Positions 8,451-17,009 are shown, counted from the stretch's first letter. The stretch: 64,000 nucleotides of DNA from Pseudomonas sp. AOB-7 (GCF_003696305.1 NZ_RFFK01000011.1:1-64000), one strand, 5' to 3'. Numbers and translations: made by a program. Notes: a model not told the origin generated them from the sequence alone.

Positions 8451-8774
8451 GAACGGCTCTCCACGCGGCCGGACATCGGCCTATATGGCATCGATTGTGC
8501 GAAACGCCGCGGGCCCTCATTTATCTGCCAGCGACATCGGCATGCTCATCGCGACCTGCCGCTTGGCACGGGGCCTGGCGCGTCGGAAACGCATTCGGCC
8601 ATGTCGCCCATGGATAAGGTTTCGCGGCGCGGCGAATCCACACTCAGCCTCAGAGCAAACCCGACAACGCGCGGCCGCCGAACCGCTCGCAGCAGCCGCC
8701 ACAACGCCTTGCGTCACCACCGTATCAGCCACTTTTGCGGCTGCCGCCCCCGCGCCAGCCATGAGGAGTCACCG
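8451..8774. promoter_or_regulatory. Divergent gbcB/gbcA control region with a candidate AraC-type direct repeat
   Basis: This 324-bp region has no gene and must hold both promoters. GCGAC-T-SSC half-sites start at 8531 (GCGACATCGGC) and 8551 (GCGACCTGCCGC), exactly 20 bp apart on the same strand. That is two helical turns, a geometry typical of AraC-family activators. GbdR, an AraC-family protein, is the known activator of gbcA and gbcB in P. aeruginosa, but I have not matched this to its published motif. Assignment to GbdR is inference. Confidence 0.4.
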
Positions 8775-10064
8775 ATGGACTGCACCCACACCCTGAGCCT
8801 GGGCGACCCGCTGGAGCCCGCACGCAAGGCCACCGCCGGCATGCTGCGCGAGCGCGAGCGCACCTTTTCGCTGCCGCAACCCTTCTACAACGACGAGCGG
8901 CTGTTCCAGATCGACATGCAGGAGATCTTCCACAAGGAGTGGTTGATCGCCGGCATGACCTGCGAAATCCCGGCCAAGGGCAACTTCCTCACCCTGCAGC
9001 TCGGCGACAACCCGATTCTCGTGGTCCGCGGCGCCGAGGGGCAGATCCATGCCTTCCACAACGTCTGCCGCCACCGCGGCTCGCGCCTGTGCGTGAGCGA
9101 CAAGGGCAAGGTGGCCAAGCTGGTCTGCCCCTACCACCAGTGGACCTACGAGCTGGACGGCCGCCTGCTGTTCGCCGGCACCGAGATGGGCGCCGACTTC
9201 GACCTCAAGGACTACAGCCTCAAGCCGGTGCACTGCAAGAGCGCCGGTGGCTTCATCTTCATCAGCCTGGCGGAAAACCCGCCGGCGATCGACGAGTTCC
9301 TCGCCACCCTGGCTCACTACATGGAGCCGTACGACATGGAGAACACCAAGGTCGCGGTGCAGAGCACCATGAAGGAGAAAGCCAACTGGAAGCTGGTGAT
9401 CGAGAACAACCGCGAGTGCTACCACTGCAACGGCTCGCACCCGGAGCTGCTCAACACCCTGCTGGAGTGGGACGACACCAACGACCCCCGCGCGACCCAG
9501 GAATTCAAGGATCACGTCGCCGAATGCGCCGCCGCCTGGGACGCGGAGAAGATTCCCTACGCGCATGCCGGCTTCGGCCTGCGTAACCGCATCGTACGCA
9601 TGCCGCTGCTCAAGGGCACCGTGTCCATGACCATGGACGGCAAGCAGGGCTGCAAGAAGCTGATGGGGCGGATCAAGAACCCGGACCTGGGCTCCATGCG
9701 CATCCTCCACCTGCCCCATTCGTGGAACCACTGCATGGGCGACCACCTGATCAACTTCACCGTGTGGCCGATCAGCGCCCAGGAAACGGTGGTGATCACC
9801 AAGTGGCTGGTGCACAAGGACGCGGTGGAAGGCGTCGACTACGACGTCGAGCGCCTGCGCCAGGTGTGGGACGCCACCAACGACCAGGACCGTCGCCTCG
9901 GCGAGGAAAACCAGCGCGGCATCAACTCCACCGCCTACCAGCCCGGCCCCTACTCGAAGACCTACGAGTTCGGCGTGGTCAACTTCATCGACTGGTACAG
10001 CGAGCGCATGCTCAACAACCTCGGCGAAGCCCCCGCGCAGTTGCGCCAGGTGGCCGGCGAGTGA
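8775..10064 (+). CDS. gbcA: Glycine betaine demethylase, Rieske oxygenase subunit
   Basis: A 429-residue Rieske non-haem iron oxygenase. With GbcB it removes one methyl group from glycine betaine as formaldehyde, giving dimethylglycine. The Rieske ligands are C98-x-H100 and C118-x2-H121. The catalytic domain carries NRECYHCNGSHPE (about residues 212-224), which supplies the bridging residue and the iron histidines. The start at 8775 follows GAGGAGTC and gives the expected family length; the much longer upstream open frame is antisense to gbcB and is not credible. A 24-codon reading frame begins on the last base of the stop codon. Confidence 0.96.
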   Translation: MDCTHTLSLGDPLEPARKATAGMLRERERTFSLPQPFYNDERLFQIDMQEIFHKEWLIAGMTCEIPAKGNFLTLQLGDNPILVVRGAEGQIHAFHNVCRHRGSRLCVSDKGKVAKLVCPYHQWTYELDGRLLFAGTEMGADFDLKDYSLKPVHCKSAGGFIFISLAENPPAIDEFLATLAHYMEPYDMENTKVAVQSTMKEKANWKLVIENNRECYHCNGSHPELLNTLLEWDDTNDPRATQEFKDHVAECAAAWDAEKIPYAHAGFGLRNRIVRMPLLKGTVSMTMDGKQGCKKLMGRIKNPDLGSMRILHLPHSWNHCMGDHLINFTVWPISAQETVVITKWLVHKDAVEGVDYDVERLRQVWDATNDQDRRLGEENQRGINSTAYQPGPYSKTYEFGVVNFIDWYSERMLNNLGEAPAQLRQVAGE

Positions 10065-10138
10065 TGACGCTGAGCCTGCTGCTGGTGATCGGCTTGGCGG
10101 CCTACGGGCTGCTGGCCTGTCGTCCACGGCGCGGCTGA
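10064..10138 (+). CDS. 24-residue single-span membrane peptide coupled to gbcA
   Basis: A very short frame whose ATG overlaps the gbcA stop (TGATG). It encodes MTLSLLLVIGLAAYGLLACR followed by a basic tail, PRRG: one hydrophobic span of about 18 residues and a positively charged C-terminus. The rho-independent terminator lies 13 bases after its stop, so it would be the last cistron of the gbcA transcript. Overlapping start/stop, a clean membrane profile and position before the terminator support translation. The short length means it could be chance. It would be missed by standard gene callers. Confidence 0.45.
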   Translation: MTLSLLLVIGLAAYGLLACRPRRG

Positions 10139-10151
10139 TTCAGCCTGCAGG

Positions 10152-10183
10152 CCCCGGCATCCTGGCGGATGCCGGGGTTTTCT
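10152..10183 (+). terminator. Rho-independent terminator of gbcA
   Basis: Perfect 10-bp stem CCCCGGCATC/GATGCCGGGG with a 6-base loop, followed by TTTTCT. Confidence 0.9.
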
Positions 10184-10208
10184 ATTGGCGGCGCCACACC
10201 CAACCCTA

Positions 10209-10316
10209 GGAGCGGCGCGCGGCGAACCGATTTAGTCGCGAGAATCCCTGCCCCCTACAAAACAGGAAGAGCGGGAGACCAAGGCCGCGCAGGAGCTTCG
10301 CGGCCGCAGCCGCTCC
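10209..10316. repeat. Degenerate REP-like inverted pair
   Basis: GGAGCGGC at 10209-10216 and GCCGCTCC at 10309-10316 bound a 108-bp stretch with further GC-rich partial symmetry (GCGCGCGGCGAA; TTCGCGGCCGC). The core is the GGAGCGGC motif of Pseudomonas REP sequences, seen intact at 53938-53996. Confidence 0.45.
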
Positions 10317-10349
10317 GACAGGGGCCCAACGACTAACGGTGCCCCCAAC

Positions 10350-10385
10350 AAAAAGCCCCGCCAGATCGCTCTGGCGGGGCTTTTT
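10350..10385. terminator. Bidirectional terminator between gbcA and typA
   Basis: Perfect 15-bp stem AAAAAGCCCCGCCAG/CTGGCGGGGCTTTTT with a 6-base loop. A-tract and T-tract flank the stem, so it can stop transcription from both sides. It ends 29 bp from the typA stop. Confidence 0.93.
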
Positions 10386-10414
10386 ATTTACCGCTCGAGG
10401 CTAGCCGCTATGCG

Positions 10415-12238
10415 TCAGGCCTTGTTGGCTTTCTTGGCAGCGCGGGTGCGCTCGCCTTCGTCGAGGATCTTCTTGCGCAGACGGATCGACTTCGGCGTCA
10501 CTTCGCACAGCTCGTCGTCCTGGATGAATTCCAGGGCCTGTTCCAGGGTGAAGCGCACCGGCGGCACCAGGGCAATGGTTTCGTCCTTGCCCGAAGCGCG
10601 CATGTTGTCGAGCTTCTTGCCCTTGGTGGGGTTGACGCCCAGGTCGTTGTCGCGGCTGTTCAGACCGACGATCTGACCGTTGTAAATTTCCTGGCCGTGC
10701 TCGACGAACAGCTTGCCGCGCGCCTGCAGGGTTTCCAGGGAGTAGGTCAGCGCCTTGCCGGTATCGATCGACACCAGGACGCCGTTCTGACGGCCAGACA
10801 TGCTGCCCGGCTTGACGGTGTCATAACGGTCGAAGATCGAGGTCAGGATGCCCGCGCCGTTGGTCAGGGTCAGGAACTGGTTACGGAAGCCGATCAGACC
10901 GCGCGCCGGGATGTTGTATTCCAGACGCACGCGACCTTTGCCGTCCGGCGACATGTTGGTCAGGTCGCCCTTACGCAGGCCCATTTCTTCCATGACCTTG
11001 CCCTGGGATTCTTCAGGGATGTCGATGGTGACGTTCTCGAACGGCTCCTGCTTGACGCCGTTGACTTCGCGGATGATCACTTCCGGACGGCCAACGCCCA
11101 TTTCGAAGCCTTCGCGGCGCATGGTTTCGATCAGCACCGAGAGGTGCAGCTCGCCACGGCCGGAGACCTTGAACTTGTCGGCGCTGTCGCCTTCTTCGAC
11201 GCGCAGGGCCACGTTGTACAGCAGCTCCTTGTCCAGACGCTCCTTGATGTTGCGGCTGGTGACGAACTTGCCTTCCTTGCCGCAGAACGGCGAGTCGTTG
11301 ACCTGGAAGGTCATGGAGACGGTCGGCTCGTCGACGGTCAGCGGCTTCATCGCTTCGACGTGGTTGATGTCGCACAGGGTGTCGGAGATGAACAGCTGAT
11401 CCATGCCGCTGACGCAGACGATGTCACCGGCGGTGGCTTCTTCGACGTCCACGCGGTGCAGGCCGTGGTGGCCCATCAGCTTGAGGATACGGCCGTTACG
11501 CTTCTTGCCGTCGACGTCGATGGCGGTCACCGGGGTGTTCGGCTTGATCTTGCCACGGGCAATACGGCCAACGCCGATGATGCCGAGGAAGCTGTTGTAG
11601 TCCAGCGCGGAGATCTGCATCTGGAACGGGCCGTCGAGGTCGACGTTCGGCGCCGGGACGTGGTCGACGATGGCCTGGTACAGCGGGGTCAGGTCTTCGG
11701 CCATGGCGGTGTGGTCGAGACCGGCGATGCCGTTCAGGGCGCTGGCGTAGACGACCTGGAAGTCGAGCTGCTCATCGGTGGCGCCGAGGTTGTCGAACAG
11801 GTCGAAGATCTGGTCCATGACCCAATCCGGACGCGCGCCCGGACGGTCGATCTTGTTGATCACGACGATCGGCTTGAGACCGGCCTCGAAGGCCTTCTTG
11901 GTCACGAAGCGGGTTTGCGGCATCGGGCCGTCCTGGGCGTCGACCACCAGCAGCACCGAGTCGACCATCGACATCACGCGCTCGACTTCGCCGCCGAAGT
12001 CGGCGTGGCCGGGGGTGTCGACGATGTTGATGCGGTAGTCGTTCCACTTGATGGCGGTGTTCTTGGCCAGAATGGTGATACCGCGCTCTTTTTCCTGGTC
12101 GTTGCTGTCCATCACGCGCTCGTCGTTGAGCTCGTTGCGTTCCAGGGTGCCGGACTGACGCAGCAGGGCGTCGACGAGGGTGGTTTTGCCATGGTCGACG
12201 TGGGCGATGATGGCGATGTTGCGCAGATTTTCGATCAC
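10415..12238 (-). CDS. typA: Ribosome-associated translational GTPase TypA/BipA
   Basis: A 607-residue GTPase of the EF-G/LepA superfamily that binds the ribosome and helps 50S assembly and growth at low temperature or under stress. G1 is AHVDHGKTT (residues about 12-20), switch I is RGIT, G3 DTPGH, G4 NKIDRPGA and G5 SALNG. EF-G-like domains follow, with a C-terminal domain specific to the family. The start codon is GTG (12236-12238), giving MIENLRNIAIIAHVDH as in homologues; the ribosome site is weak. It lies downstream of thiI on the same strand, the usual Pseudomonas order. Confidence 0.97.
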   Translation of the reverse strand: MIENLRNIAIIAHVDHGKTTLVDALLRQSGTLERNELNDERVMDSNDQEKERGITILAKNTAIKWNDYRINIVDTPGHADFGGEVERVMSMVDSVLLVVDAQDGPMPQTRFVTKKAFEAGLKPIVVINKIDRPGARPDWVMDQIFDLFDNLGATDEQLDFQVVYASALNGIAGLDHTAMAEDLTPLYQAIVDHVPAPNVDLDGPFQMQISALDYNSFLGIIGVGRIARGKIKPNTPVTAIDVDGKKRNGRILKLMGHHGLHRVDVEEATAGDIVCVSGMDQLFISDTLCDINHVEAMKPLTVDEPTVSMTFQVNDSPFCGKEGKFVTSRNIKERLDKELLYNVALRVEEGDSADKFKVSGRGELHLSVLIETMRREGFEMGVGRPEVIIREVNGVKQEPFENVTIDIPEESQGKVMEEMGLRKGDLTNMSPDGKGRVRLEYNIPARGLIGFRNQFLTLTNGAGILTSIFDRYDTVKPGSMSGRQNGVLVSIDTGKALTYSLETLQARGKLFVEHGQEIYNGQIVGLNSRDNDLGVNPTKGKKLDNMRASGKDETIALVPPVRFTLEQALEFIQDDELCEVTPKSIRLRKKILDEGERTRAAKKANKA

Positions 12239-12367
12239 TGTGTGTATCTCGATCAGAGGATGCGGTGTGTCGCCCAGTGTGGACGACGAATATGAAGAAA
12301 ACGGGATCAGCAGACAGAGCGGTCGGGAGGGCGGTGGCGGATACTGCCGCCGTTCAGCCCGGGCGTC

Positions 12368-13822
12368 TTATGCCGGACGATAAACGCGCACATTGGCATG
12401 CCCCTCGCTCAGCAGGTGGTGGGCATGCAGGCGGCTCATCACGCCCTTGTCGCAATACAGCAGGTACTGGCGGTTCTCATCCAGTTCCTTGAACTTGTTG
12501 TTCAGCGCGTAGAACGGCAGCGCCTGCACCTCGATGCCGGGCAGCTCGAGCGGCTCGTCCTCGGCGACATCGGGGTGGCGGATATCGATGACGATCTGCC
12601 CGGCCAGCGCCTCGCGCACCTCCTCGACCTGCACGTCCTTGCCCAGCTCGTCGATCACCCGGTCGATGGGCAGCAGGGTAGCGCGCTCCAGGGCACGCTC
12701 GAGGATGGCCATGTCGAACTGCGCTTCTTCGCGCTCGATGCGATAACCGCGGGCCTTGGTGGTCGGGTTGACCGAAATCACCCCGCAATACTCGGGCATG
12801 TGCTTGGCGAACTCGGCAGTGCCGATGCGCGTGGCGGTGTCGATGATGTCCTGCTTGTGGCTGGCGATCAGCGGGCGCATCACCAGCATGTCGGTGGCCG
12901 CGTCGATCACCGCCAGGTTGGTCAGGGTCTGGCTGGAGACCTGGCTGATCGCCTCGCCGGTGACCAGCGCCTCGATCTCCAGGCGCTCGGCCATGCGGGT
13001 GGCGGCGCGCAGCATCATGCGCTTGAGGATCACGCCCATCTGGCTGTTGTCGACCTTGCCGAGGATCTCGCCGACCACTTCCTCGAACGGCACGCTGATA
13101 AACAGCACGCGCTGCGAACGGCCGAACTTCTGCCACAGGTAGTGGGCCACTTCCATCACGCCCAGCTCGTGGGCGCGACCGCCGAGGTTGAAGAAGCAGA
13201 AGTGGCTGACCAGGCCGCGGCGCATCATCTGGTAGGCCGCCACGGTGGAGTCGAAGCCGCCGCTCATCAGCACCAGGGTCTGCTCCAGCGAGCCCAGCGG
13301 GTAGCCGCCGAGGCCTTCGTGGCGGTGATGGACGACGAACAGACGCTGGTCGCGAATCTCCATGCGCACTTCGACTTCCGGCCTCTTCAGGTCGATGCCA
13401 GCCGCATTGCACTCCTGGCGCAGGCGCGAGCCGACGTGGCGCTCGACGTCGATGGAGCTGAAGGCGTGCTTGCCGCCGCGCTTGCAGCGCACGGCGAAGA
13501 TCTTGCCCGGCAGCTGGTCGGCGTAGTGGCGCTTGCAGTGCTCGGTGATGTCGTCCAGATCGCCCAGCGGGTACTCGTTGACCTCGAGGAACAGGCCGAT
13601 GCCCGGCGTGCAGCGCAGGCGCTCGGTCATCTCGGCCAGCAGGCGCGGATCGTCCAGGTCGGTCTCGACCTCCAGGTTGTCCCACACACCGGTGACCTTC
13701 AACTCGGGGTCGAGGTCGCGCAGCACGGTGCGGATGTTCTTCCCCAACTGGCGGATGAACTGCTTGCGCACCGGGCGGCTCTTGATGGTGATTTCCGGGA
13801 AAACTTTGACGATCAGCTTCAT
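12368..13822 (-). CDS. thiI: tRNA 4-thiouridine synthase / thiamine sulfur transferase ThiI
   Basis: A 484-residue enzyme that makes 4-thiouridine at tRNA position 8 and passes sulfur to ThiS for thiazole synthesis. Domains in order: an N-terminal ferredoxin-like domain, THUMP (to about residue 165), the PP-loop ATPase (SGGFDST at about 184-190), and a C-terminal rhodanese domain with C457 in LYCDKGVMSR, matching E. coli Cys456. The ATG at 13820-13822 gives the conserved MKLIVKVFPEITIK; the longer open frame upstream runs into the glnA control region. Partners thiS and thiG are also in this window, about 23 kb away. Confidence 0.96.
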   Translation of the reverse strand: MKLIVKVFPEITIKSRPVRKQFIRQLGKNIRTVLRDLDPELKVTGVWDNLEVETDLDDPRLLAEMTERLRCTPGIGLFLEVNEYPLGDLDDITEHCKRHYADQLPGKIFAVRCKRGGKHAFSSIDVERHVGSRLRQECNAAGIDLKRPEVEVRMEIRDQRLFVVHHRHEGLGGYPLGSLEQTLVLMSGGFDSTVAAYQMMRRGLVSHFCFFNLGGRAHELGVMEVAHYLWQKFGRSQRVLFISVPFEEVVGEILGKVDNSQMGVILKRMMLRAATRMAERLEIEALVTGEAISQVSSQTLTNLAVIDAATDMLVMRPLIASHKQDIIDTATRIGTAEFAKHMPEYCGVISVNPTTKARGYRIEREEAQFDMAILERALERATLLPIDRVIDELGKDVQVEEVREALAGQIVIDIRHPDVAEDEPLELPGIEVQALPFYALNNKFKELDENRQYLLYCDKGVMSRLHAHHLLSEGHANVRVYRPA

Positions 13823-13918
13823 GAATTGGGCGCCTGCTGGGGCGACGGAAAAACAGGGGCGCGGATTATAGCGGAAATTGCTCAAGCTTTGACCAAAAAT
13901 ACTGCATACCTCACCAAG

Positions 13919-13966
13919 CGCACCAAAATAGAACATTGCGATATTTTGTAGCCCTCAAATGGTGCA
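13919..13966 (+). promoter_or_regulatory. Two tandem NtrC sites upstream of glnA
   Basis: Site 1 (13919-13935, CGCACCAAAATAGAACA) and site 2 (13950-13966, AGCCCTCAAATGGTGCA) each match 13 of 17 bases of the enterobacterial NtrC consensus TGCACCAAAATGGTGCA. Their centres are 31 bp apart, about three helical turns. Relative to the transcription start predicted from the sigma-54 promoter (about 14064), they lie near -137 and -106, almost the same places as the two strong NtrC sites of E. coli glnAp2. Confidence 0.8.
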
Positions 13967-14038
13967 AATATTTCTGCGCATGCCCCATGCAGGCCGCGCA
14001 GCGCCTGAGTTTTCGGGCCTCCGTCCATTCCGGGGCAC

Positions 14039-14054
14039 TGGCATGCAATTTGCT
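14039..14054 (+). promoter_or_regulatory. Sigma-54 promoter of glnA
   Basis: TGGCATG-N4-TTGCT, one mismatch from TGGCACG-N4-TTGCW. GG (14040-14041) and GC (14052-14053) are exactly 10 bp apart, as RpoN requires. The predicted start near 14064 leaves a leader of about 88 bases before glnA. The NtrC sites upstream complete the arrangement. Confidence 0.88.
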
Positions 14055-14151
14055 CCCTTGTGAGGCAGGTTGCCCTGGAGGACTATCCCGCCGGGCTTCA
14101 CCGCACATATCGGGGCTCCACGAAGCGAGCCTTTTCCACCTGGAGGACAAC

Positions 14152-15558
14152 ATGTCTAAGGCTGTTCAACTGATCAAAGAACACGACGTGAAGTGGGTAG
14201 ACCTGCGCTTCACCGATACCAAGGGCAAGCAGCACCACGTGACCATGCCGGCTCGCGACGCCCTGGACGACGATTTCTTCGAACACGGCAAGATGTTCGA
14301 CGGCTCCTCCATTCATGGCTGGAAAGGCATCGAAGCCTCCGACATGATCCTGATGCCGGTCGACGACACCGCCGTGCTCGACCCCTTCACCGAAGAGCCG
14401 ACCCTGATCCTGGTCTGCGACATCATCGAGCCGAGCACCATGCAAGGCTACGATCGCGACCCGCGTTCGATCGCCAAGCGCGCCGAGGAATTCCTCAAGA
14501 CCACCGGCATCGGCGACACCGTGTTCGTCGGCCCGGAGCCCGAGTTCTTCATCTTCGACGAAGTGAAGTTCAAATCCGACATCTCCGGCTCGATGTTCAA
14601 GATCTACTCCGAGCAAGGCTCCTGGATGACCGACCAGGACGTCGAAGGCGGCAACAAGGGCCACCGCCCGGCCGTCAAGGGCGGTTACTTCCCGGTTCCG
14701 CCGTGCGACCACGACCACGAAATCCGTACTGCCATGTGCAACGCCATGGAAGAAATGGGCCTGGTCGTCGAAGTGCACCACCACGAAGTGGCCACTGCCG
14801 GTCAGAACGAAATCGGCGTGAAGTTCAACACCCTGGTCGCCAAGGCTGACGAAGTTCAGACCCTGAAGTACTGCGTGCACAACGTCGCCGACGCCTACGG
14901 CAAGACCGCAACCTTCATGCCGAAGCCGCTGTACGGCGACAACGGCTCGGGCATGCACGTGCACATGTCGATCTCCAAGGACGGCAAGAACACCTTCGCT
15001 GGCGAAGGCTATGCCGGTCTGTCCGAGACCGCCCTGTACTTCATCGGCGGCATCATCAAGCACGGTAAGGCCCTGAACGGCTTCACCAACCCGTCGACCA
15101 ACTCCTACAAGCGTCTGGTTCCGGGCTTCGAAGCTCCGGTCATGCTGGCCTACTCGGCCCGTAACCGCTCCGCCTCGATCCGTATTCCTTACGTATCCAG
15201 CCCGAAAGCCCGCCGCATCGAAGCGCGCTTCCCGGACCCGGCGGCCAACCCCTACCTGTGCTTCGCCGCGCTGCTGATGGCCGGCCTGGACGGCATCCAG
15301 AACAAGATCCACCCCGGCGATGCCGCCGACAAGAACCTGTACGATCTGCCGCCGGAAGAAGGCAAGCTGATCCCGCAGGTGTGCGGCAGCCTGAAGGAAG
15401 CCCTGGAAGAGCTGGACAAGGGCCGCGCGTTCCTGACCAAGGGCGGCGTGTTCTCCGACGACTTCATCGATGCCTATATCGAGCTGAAGAGCGAAGAAGA
15501 AATCAAGGTGCGCACCTTCGTGCACCCGCTGGAATACGACCTGTACTACAGCGTCTAA
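14152..15558 (+). CDS. glnA: Type I glutamine synthetase
   Basis: A 468-residue dodecameric enzyme that joins ammonia to glutamate using ATP, the main ammonia assimilation step. The beta-grasp domain is followed by the catalytic domain, with MFDGSSIHGW (about residues 48-57), EFFIFDEV metal ligands, and NPSTNSYKRLVPG in the active site. Y397 in NLYDLPPEE is the adenylylation site used by GlnE to switch the enzyme off. The ATG at 14152 follows GGAGGAC and starts MSKAVQLIKEHDVKW as in homologues. It has its own sigma-54 promoter and terminator and is separated from ntrBC by two DUF4124 genes, the usual Pseudomonas arrangement. Confidence 0.98.
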   Translation: MSKAVQLIKEHDVKWVDLRFTDTKGKQHHVTMPARDALDDDFFEHGKMFDGSSIHGWKGIEASDMILMPVDDTAVLDPFTEEPTLILVCDIIEPSTMQGYDRDPRSIAKRAEEFLKTTGIGDTVFVGPEPEFFIFDEVKFKSDISGSMFKIYSEQGSWMTDQDVEGGNKGHRPAVKGGYFPVPPCDHDHEIRTAMCNAMEEMGLVVEVHHHEVATAGQNEIGVKFNTLVAKADEVQTLKYCVHNVADAYGKTATFMPKPLYGDNGSGMHVHMSISKDGKNTFAGEGYAGLSETALYFIGGIIKHGKALNGFTNPSTNSYKRLVPGFEAPVMLAYSARNRSASIRIPYVSSPKARRIEARFPDPAANPYLCFAALLMAGLDGIQNKIHPGDAADKNLYDLPPEEGKLIPQVCGSLKEALEELDKGRAFLTKGGVFSDDFIDAYIELKSEEEIKVRTFVHPLEYDLYYSV

Positions 15559-15591
15559 GCCAGACTCGCGCCGCCCTGTGCGGCGCACTCG

Positions 15592-15627
15592 AAAGCCCCG
15601 CCCGGCCCTGCCTGGCGGGGCTTTTTT
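15592..15627 (+). terminator. Rho-independent terminator of glnA
   Basis: Stem AAGCCCCGCC/GGCGGGGCTT with an 11-base loop, followed by a T6 tract. Confidence 0.93.
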
Positions 15628-15797
15628 GCGCCTGCACCGTGCACACCAAAATACCCGCCCCCGTTTTCGGATCCTCGGTGCCCCCGGCGCACCCTGCCCC
15701 GCTTTCATCTTATGCATCACAACGCCACAGCGAGGCACTTGCCAGGGCGCCTTGCCGGTGCAAGGCTTAGCCGCATCACCCAGGGAGGAAATGGCCC

Positions 15798-16364
15798 ATG
15801 CGCCCGTTGCTCGCTTGCCTGCTGCTCGGCCTGGCCCTGCCGGCCGCCGCGCAGATCTACAAGTACACCGATGCCAACGGCAACACGGTGTTCACCAACC
15901 AGCCGCCGGACGGCACCGCCGCCGAGAGCGTCAGCCTGCCGCCGACCAACACGGTGGAAATGCAGGTGCCCAGCGCGCCGGCCGTCAGCAGCGAACCGAC
16001 CGCGCAGGCCGAGGCGCCCTACTCGGTGCTGAGCCTGACCGACATCCCCGACGACGAGGCCATGCGCGCCAACAACGGCACCTTCAGCGTCGGCGTCGAC
16101 ATCCAGCCGCGCCTGGCCGCCGGCCACCGTCTGCGCCTGCTGCTGGACGGCCAGCCGCACGGCCAGGCGAGCAACGTGCCGCGCCTGCAACTGGTCAACG
16201 TCGACCGCGGCGAACACAGCCTGGCAGTCGAGGTGCTCAGCGGCGATCGGGCGATCCAGCAGAGCGCCAGCGTCACCTTCACCGTACAGCGGGTCAACAC
16301 CAGCAGCCCAGCGCTGCGGCCGCCACCCCCACCGCCCAAACCCACTCCGAAACCGGCGAACTGA
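15798..16364 (+). CDS. DUF4124 exported protein, copy 1
   Basis: A 188-residue exported protein. It has a signal peptide ending near PAAAQ (residue 20), then a DUF4124 domain (IYKYTDANGNTVFTNQPP). A beta-rich region resembling an Ig-like fold follows (VDIQPRLAAGHRLRLLLDG.. VNVDRGEHSLAVEV), and the tail is rich in proline. The start was chosen because it gives the signal peptide directly, with GGGAGGAA upstream. It is followed after 3 bases by a paralogue with the same architecture, so the two form one operon between glnA and ntrBC. DUF4124 proteins are common in Pseudomonas and uncharacterised; a cell-envelope role is inference. Confidence 0.88.
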   Translation: MRPLLACLLLGLALPAAAQIYKYTDANGNTVFTNQPPDGTAAESVSLPPTNTVEMQVPSAPAVSSEPTAQAEAPYSVLSLTDIPDDEAMRANNGTFSVGVDIQPRLAAGHRLRLLLDGQPHGQASNVPRLQLVNVDRGEHSLAVEVLSGDRAIQQSASVTFTVQRVNTSSPALRPPPPPPKPTPKPAN

Positions 16365-16367
16365 CCC

Positions 16368-16985
16368 ATGCGTCCACTGCTTCTCTGCCTGCTACTGATC
16401 GCCCAGGGCGCCCTGGCGCAGGTCTACACCTACATCGACGCCGAGGGTAACCGGGTGTTCACCGACAAGCCGCGCAGCAGCAGCGCGCAGCCGGTGATCC
16501 TCGCCCCCTCCAACAGCGTGCAGCTCAGCCAGCCCGGCAGCGCAGCGGCGCCCGCGGCCCCCGCCGCGGTGAGCACGATGGCCATCCACTACCAGCTGCT
16601 GCGCATCCTGGTGCCCGAGCCGGACGCCTCGGTGCACAACGCCTCGGGCGACCTGATCGTCACCGCCACCAGCGAACCCGGCCTGCTGCCCGGGCACAGC
16701 TACCGCCTGCTGCTCGACGGCCAGGTGCAGGGCGAACCGAGCCGCAGCCCGGTGTTTCCGCTGCAGCACGTCGACCGCGGCACCCACCTGCTGGCCGTGG
16801 AGATCATCGACGCCGCCGGCCTGACCGTGGAGCGCACCCCGCCCCAGCCCTTCCACATGCACCGCATGTCGCTGGCACAGAAGCGCAAGGTCAACCCCTG
16901 CCAGAAGGACGACTACGGCGTGCGCCCCGAGTGCCCGCTGAAGGACAAGCCCAAGGAAGAAGTCAGCATCCTGCCCTTCCTCTGA
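16368..16985 (+). CDS. DUF4124 exported protein, copy 2
   Basis: A 205-residue paralogue of the preceding gene, from which it is separated by 3 bases. It shares the MRPLL-type signal peptide, the DUF4124 core (VYTYIDAEGNRVFTDKPR), and the second domain with GHSYRLLLDGQVQG and HVDRGTHLLAVEIID. It differs in having a C-terminal cysteine pair (NPCQKDDYGVRPECPLKDK) and no proline tail. Tandem duplication is the simplest origin. Function is unknown. The stop lies 8 bp before the NtrC palindrome of the ntrBC promoter region. Confidence 0.9.
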   Translation: MRPLLLCLLLIAQGALAQVYTYIDAEGNRVFTDKPRSSSAQPVILAPSNSVQLSQPGSAAAPAAPAAVSTMAIHYQLLRILVPEPDASVHNASGDLIVTATSEPGLLPGHSYRLLLDGQVQGEPSRSPVFPLQHVDRGTHLLAVEIIDAAGLTVERTPPQPFHMHRMSLAQKRKVNPCQKDDYGVRPECPLKDKPKEEVSILPFL

Positions 16986-16992
16986 ACGCCAT

Positions 16993-17009
16993 TGCACCTC
17001 TGTGGTGCA
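16993..17009. promoter_or_regulatory. NtrC-binding palindrome upstream of ntrB
   Basis: TGCACC-TCTGT-GGTGCA fits the GCACY-N5-RGTGC consensus exactly. It sits at the centre of a longer 27-bp perfect palindrome (16988-17014, arms GCCATTGCACC). Its centre is about 152 bp upstream of the start predicted from the sigma-54 promoter at 17127. The hairpin could also help terminate the DUF4124 operon, although no T-tract follows. Confidence 0.75.

Noticed and set aside
8564..8570. TGGCACG before gbcA as a sigma-54 promoter
   Set aside because: The -24 half is perfect, but 10 bp after GG the sequence is GG rather than GC and there is no TTGCW.
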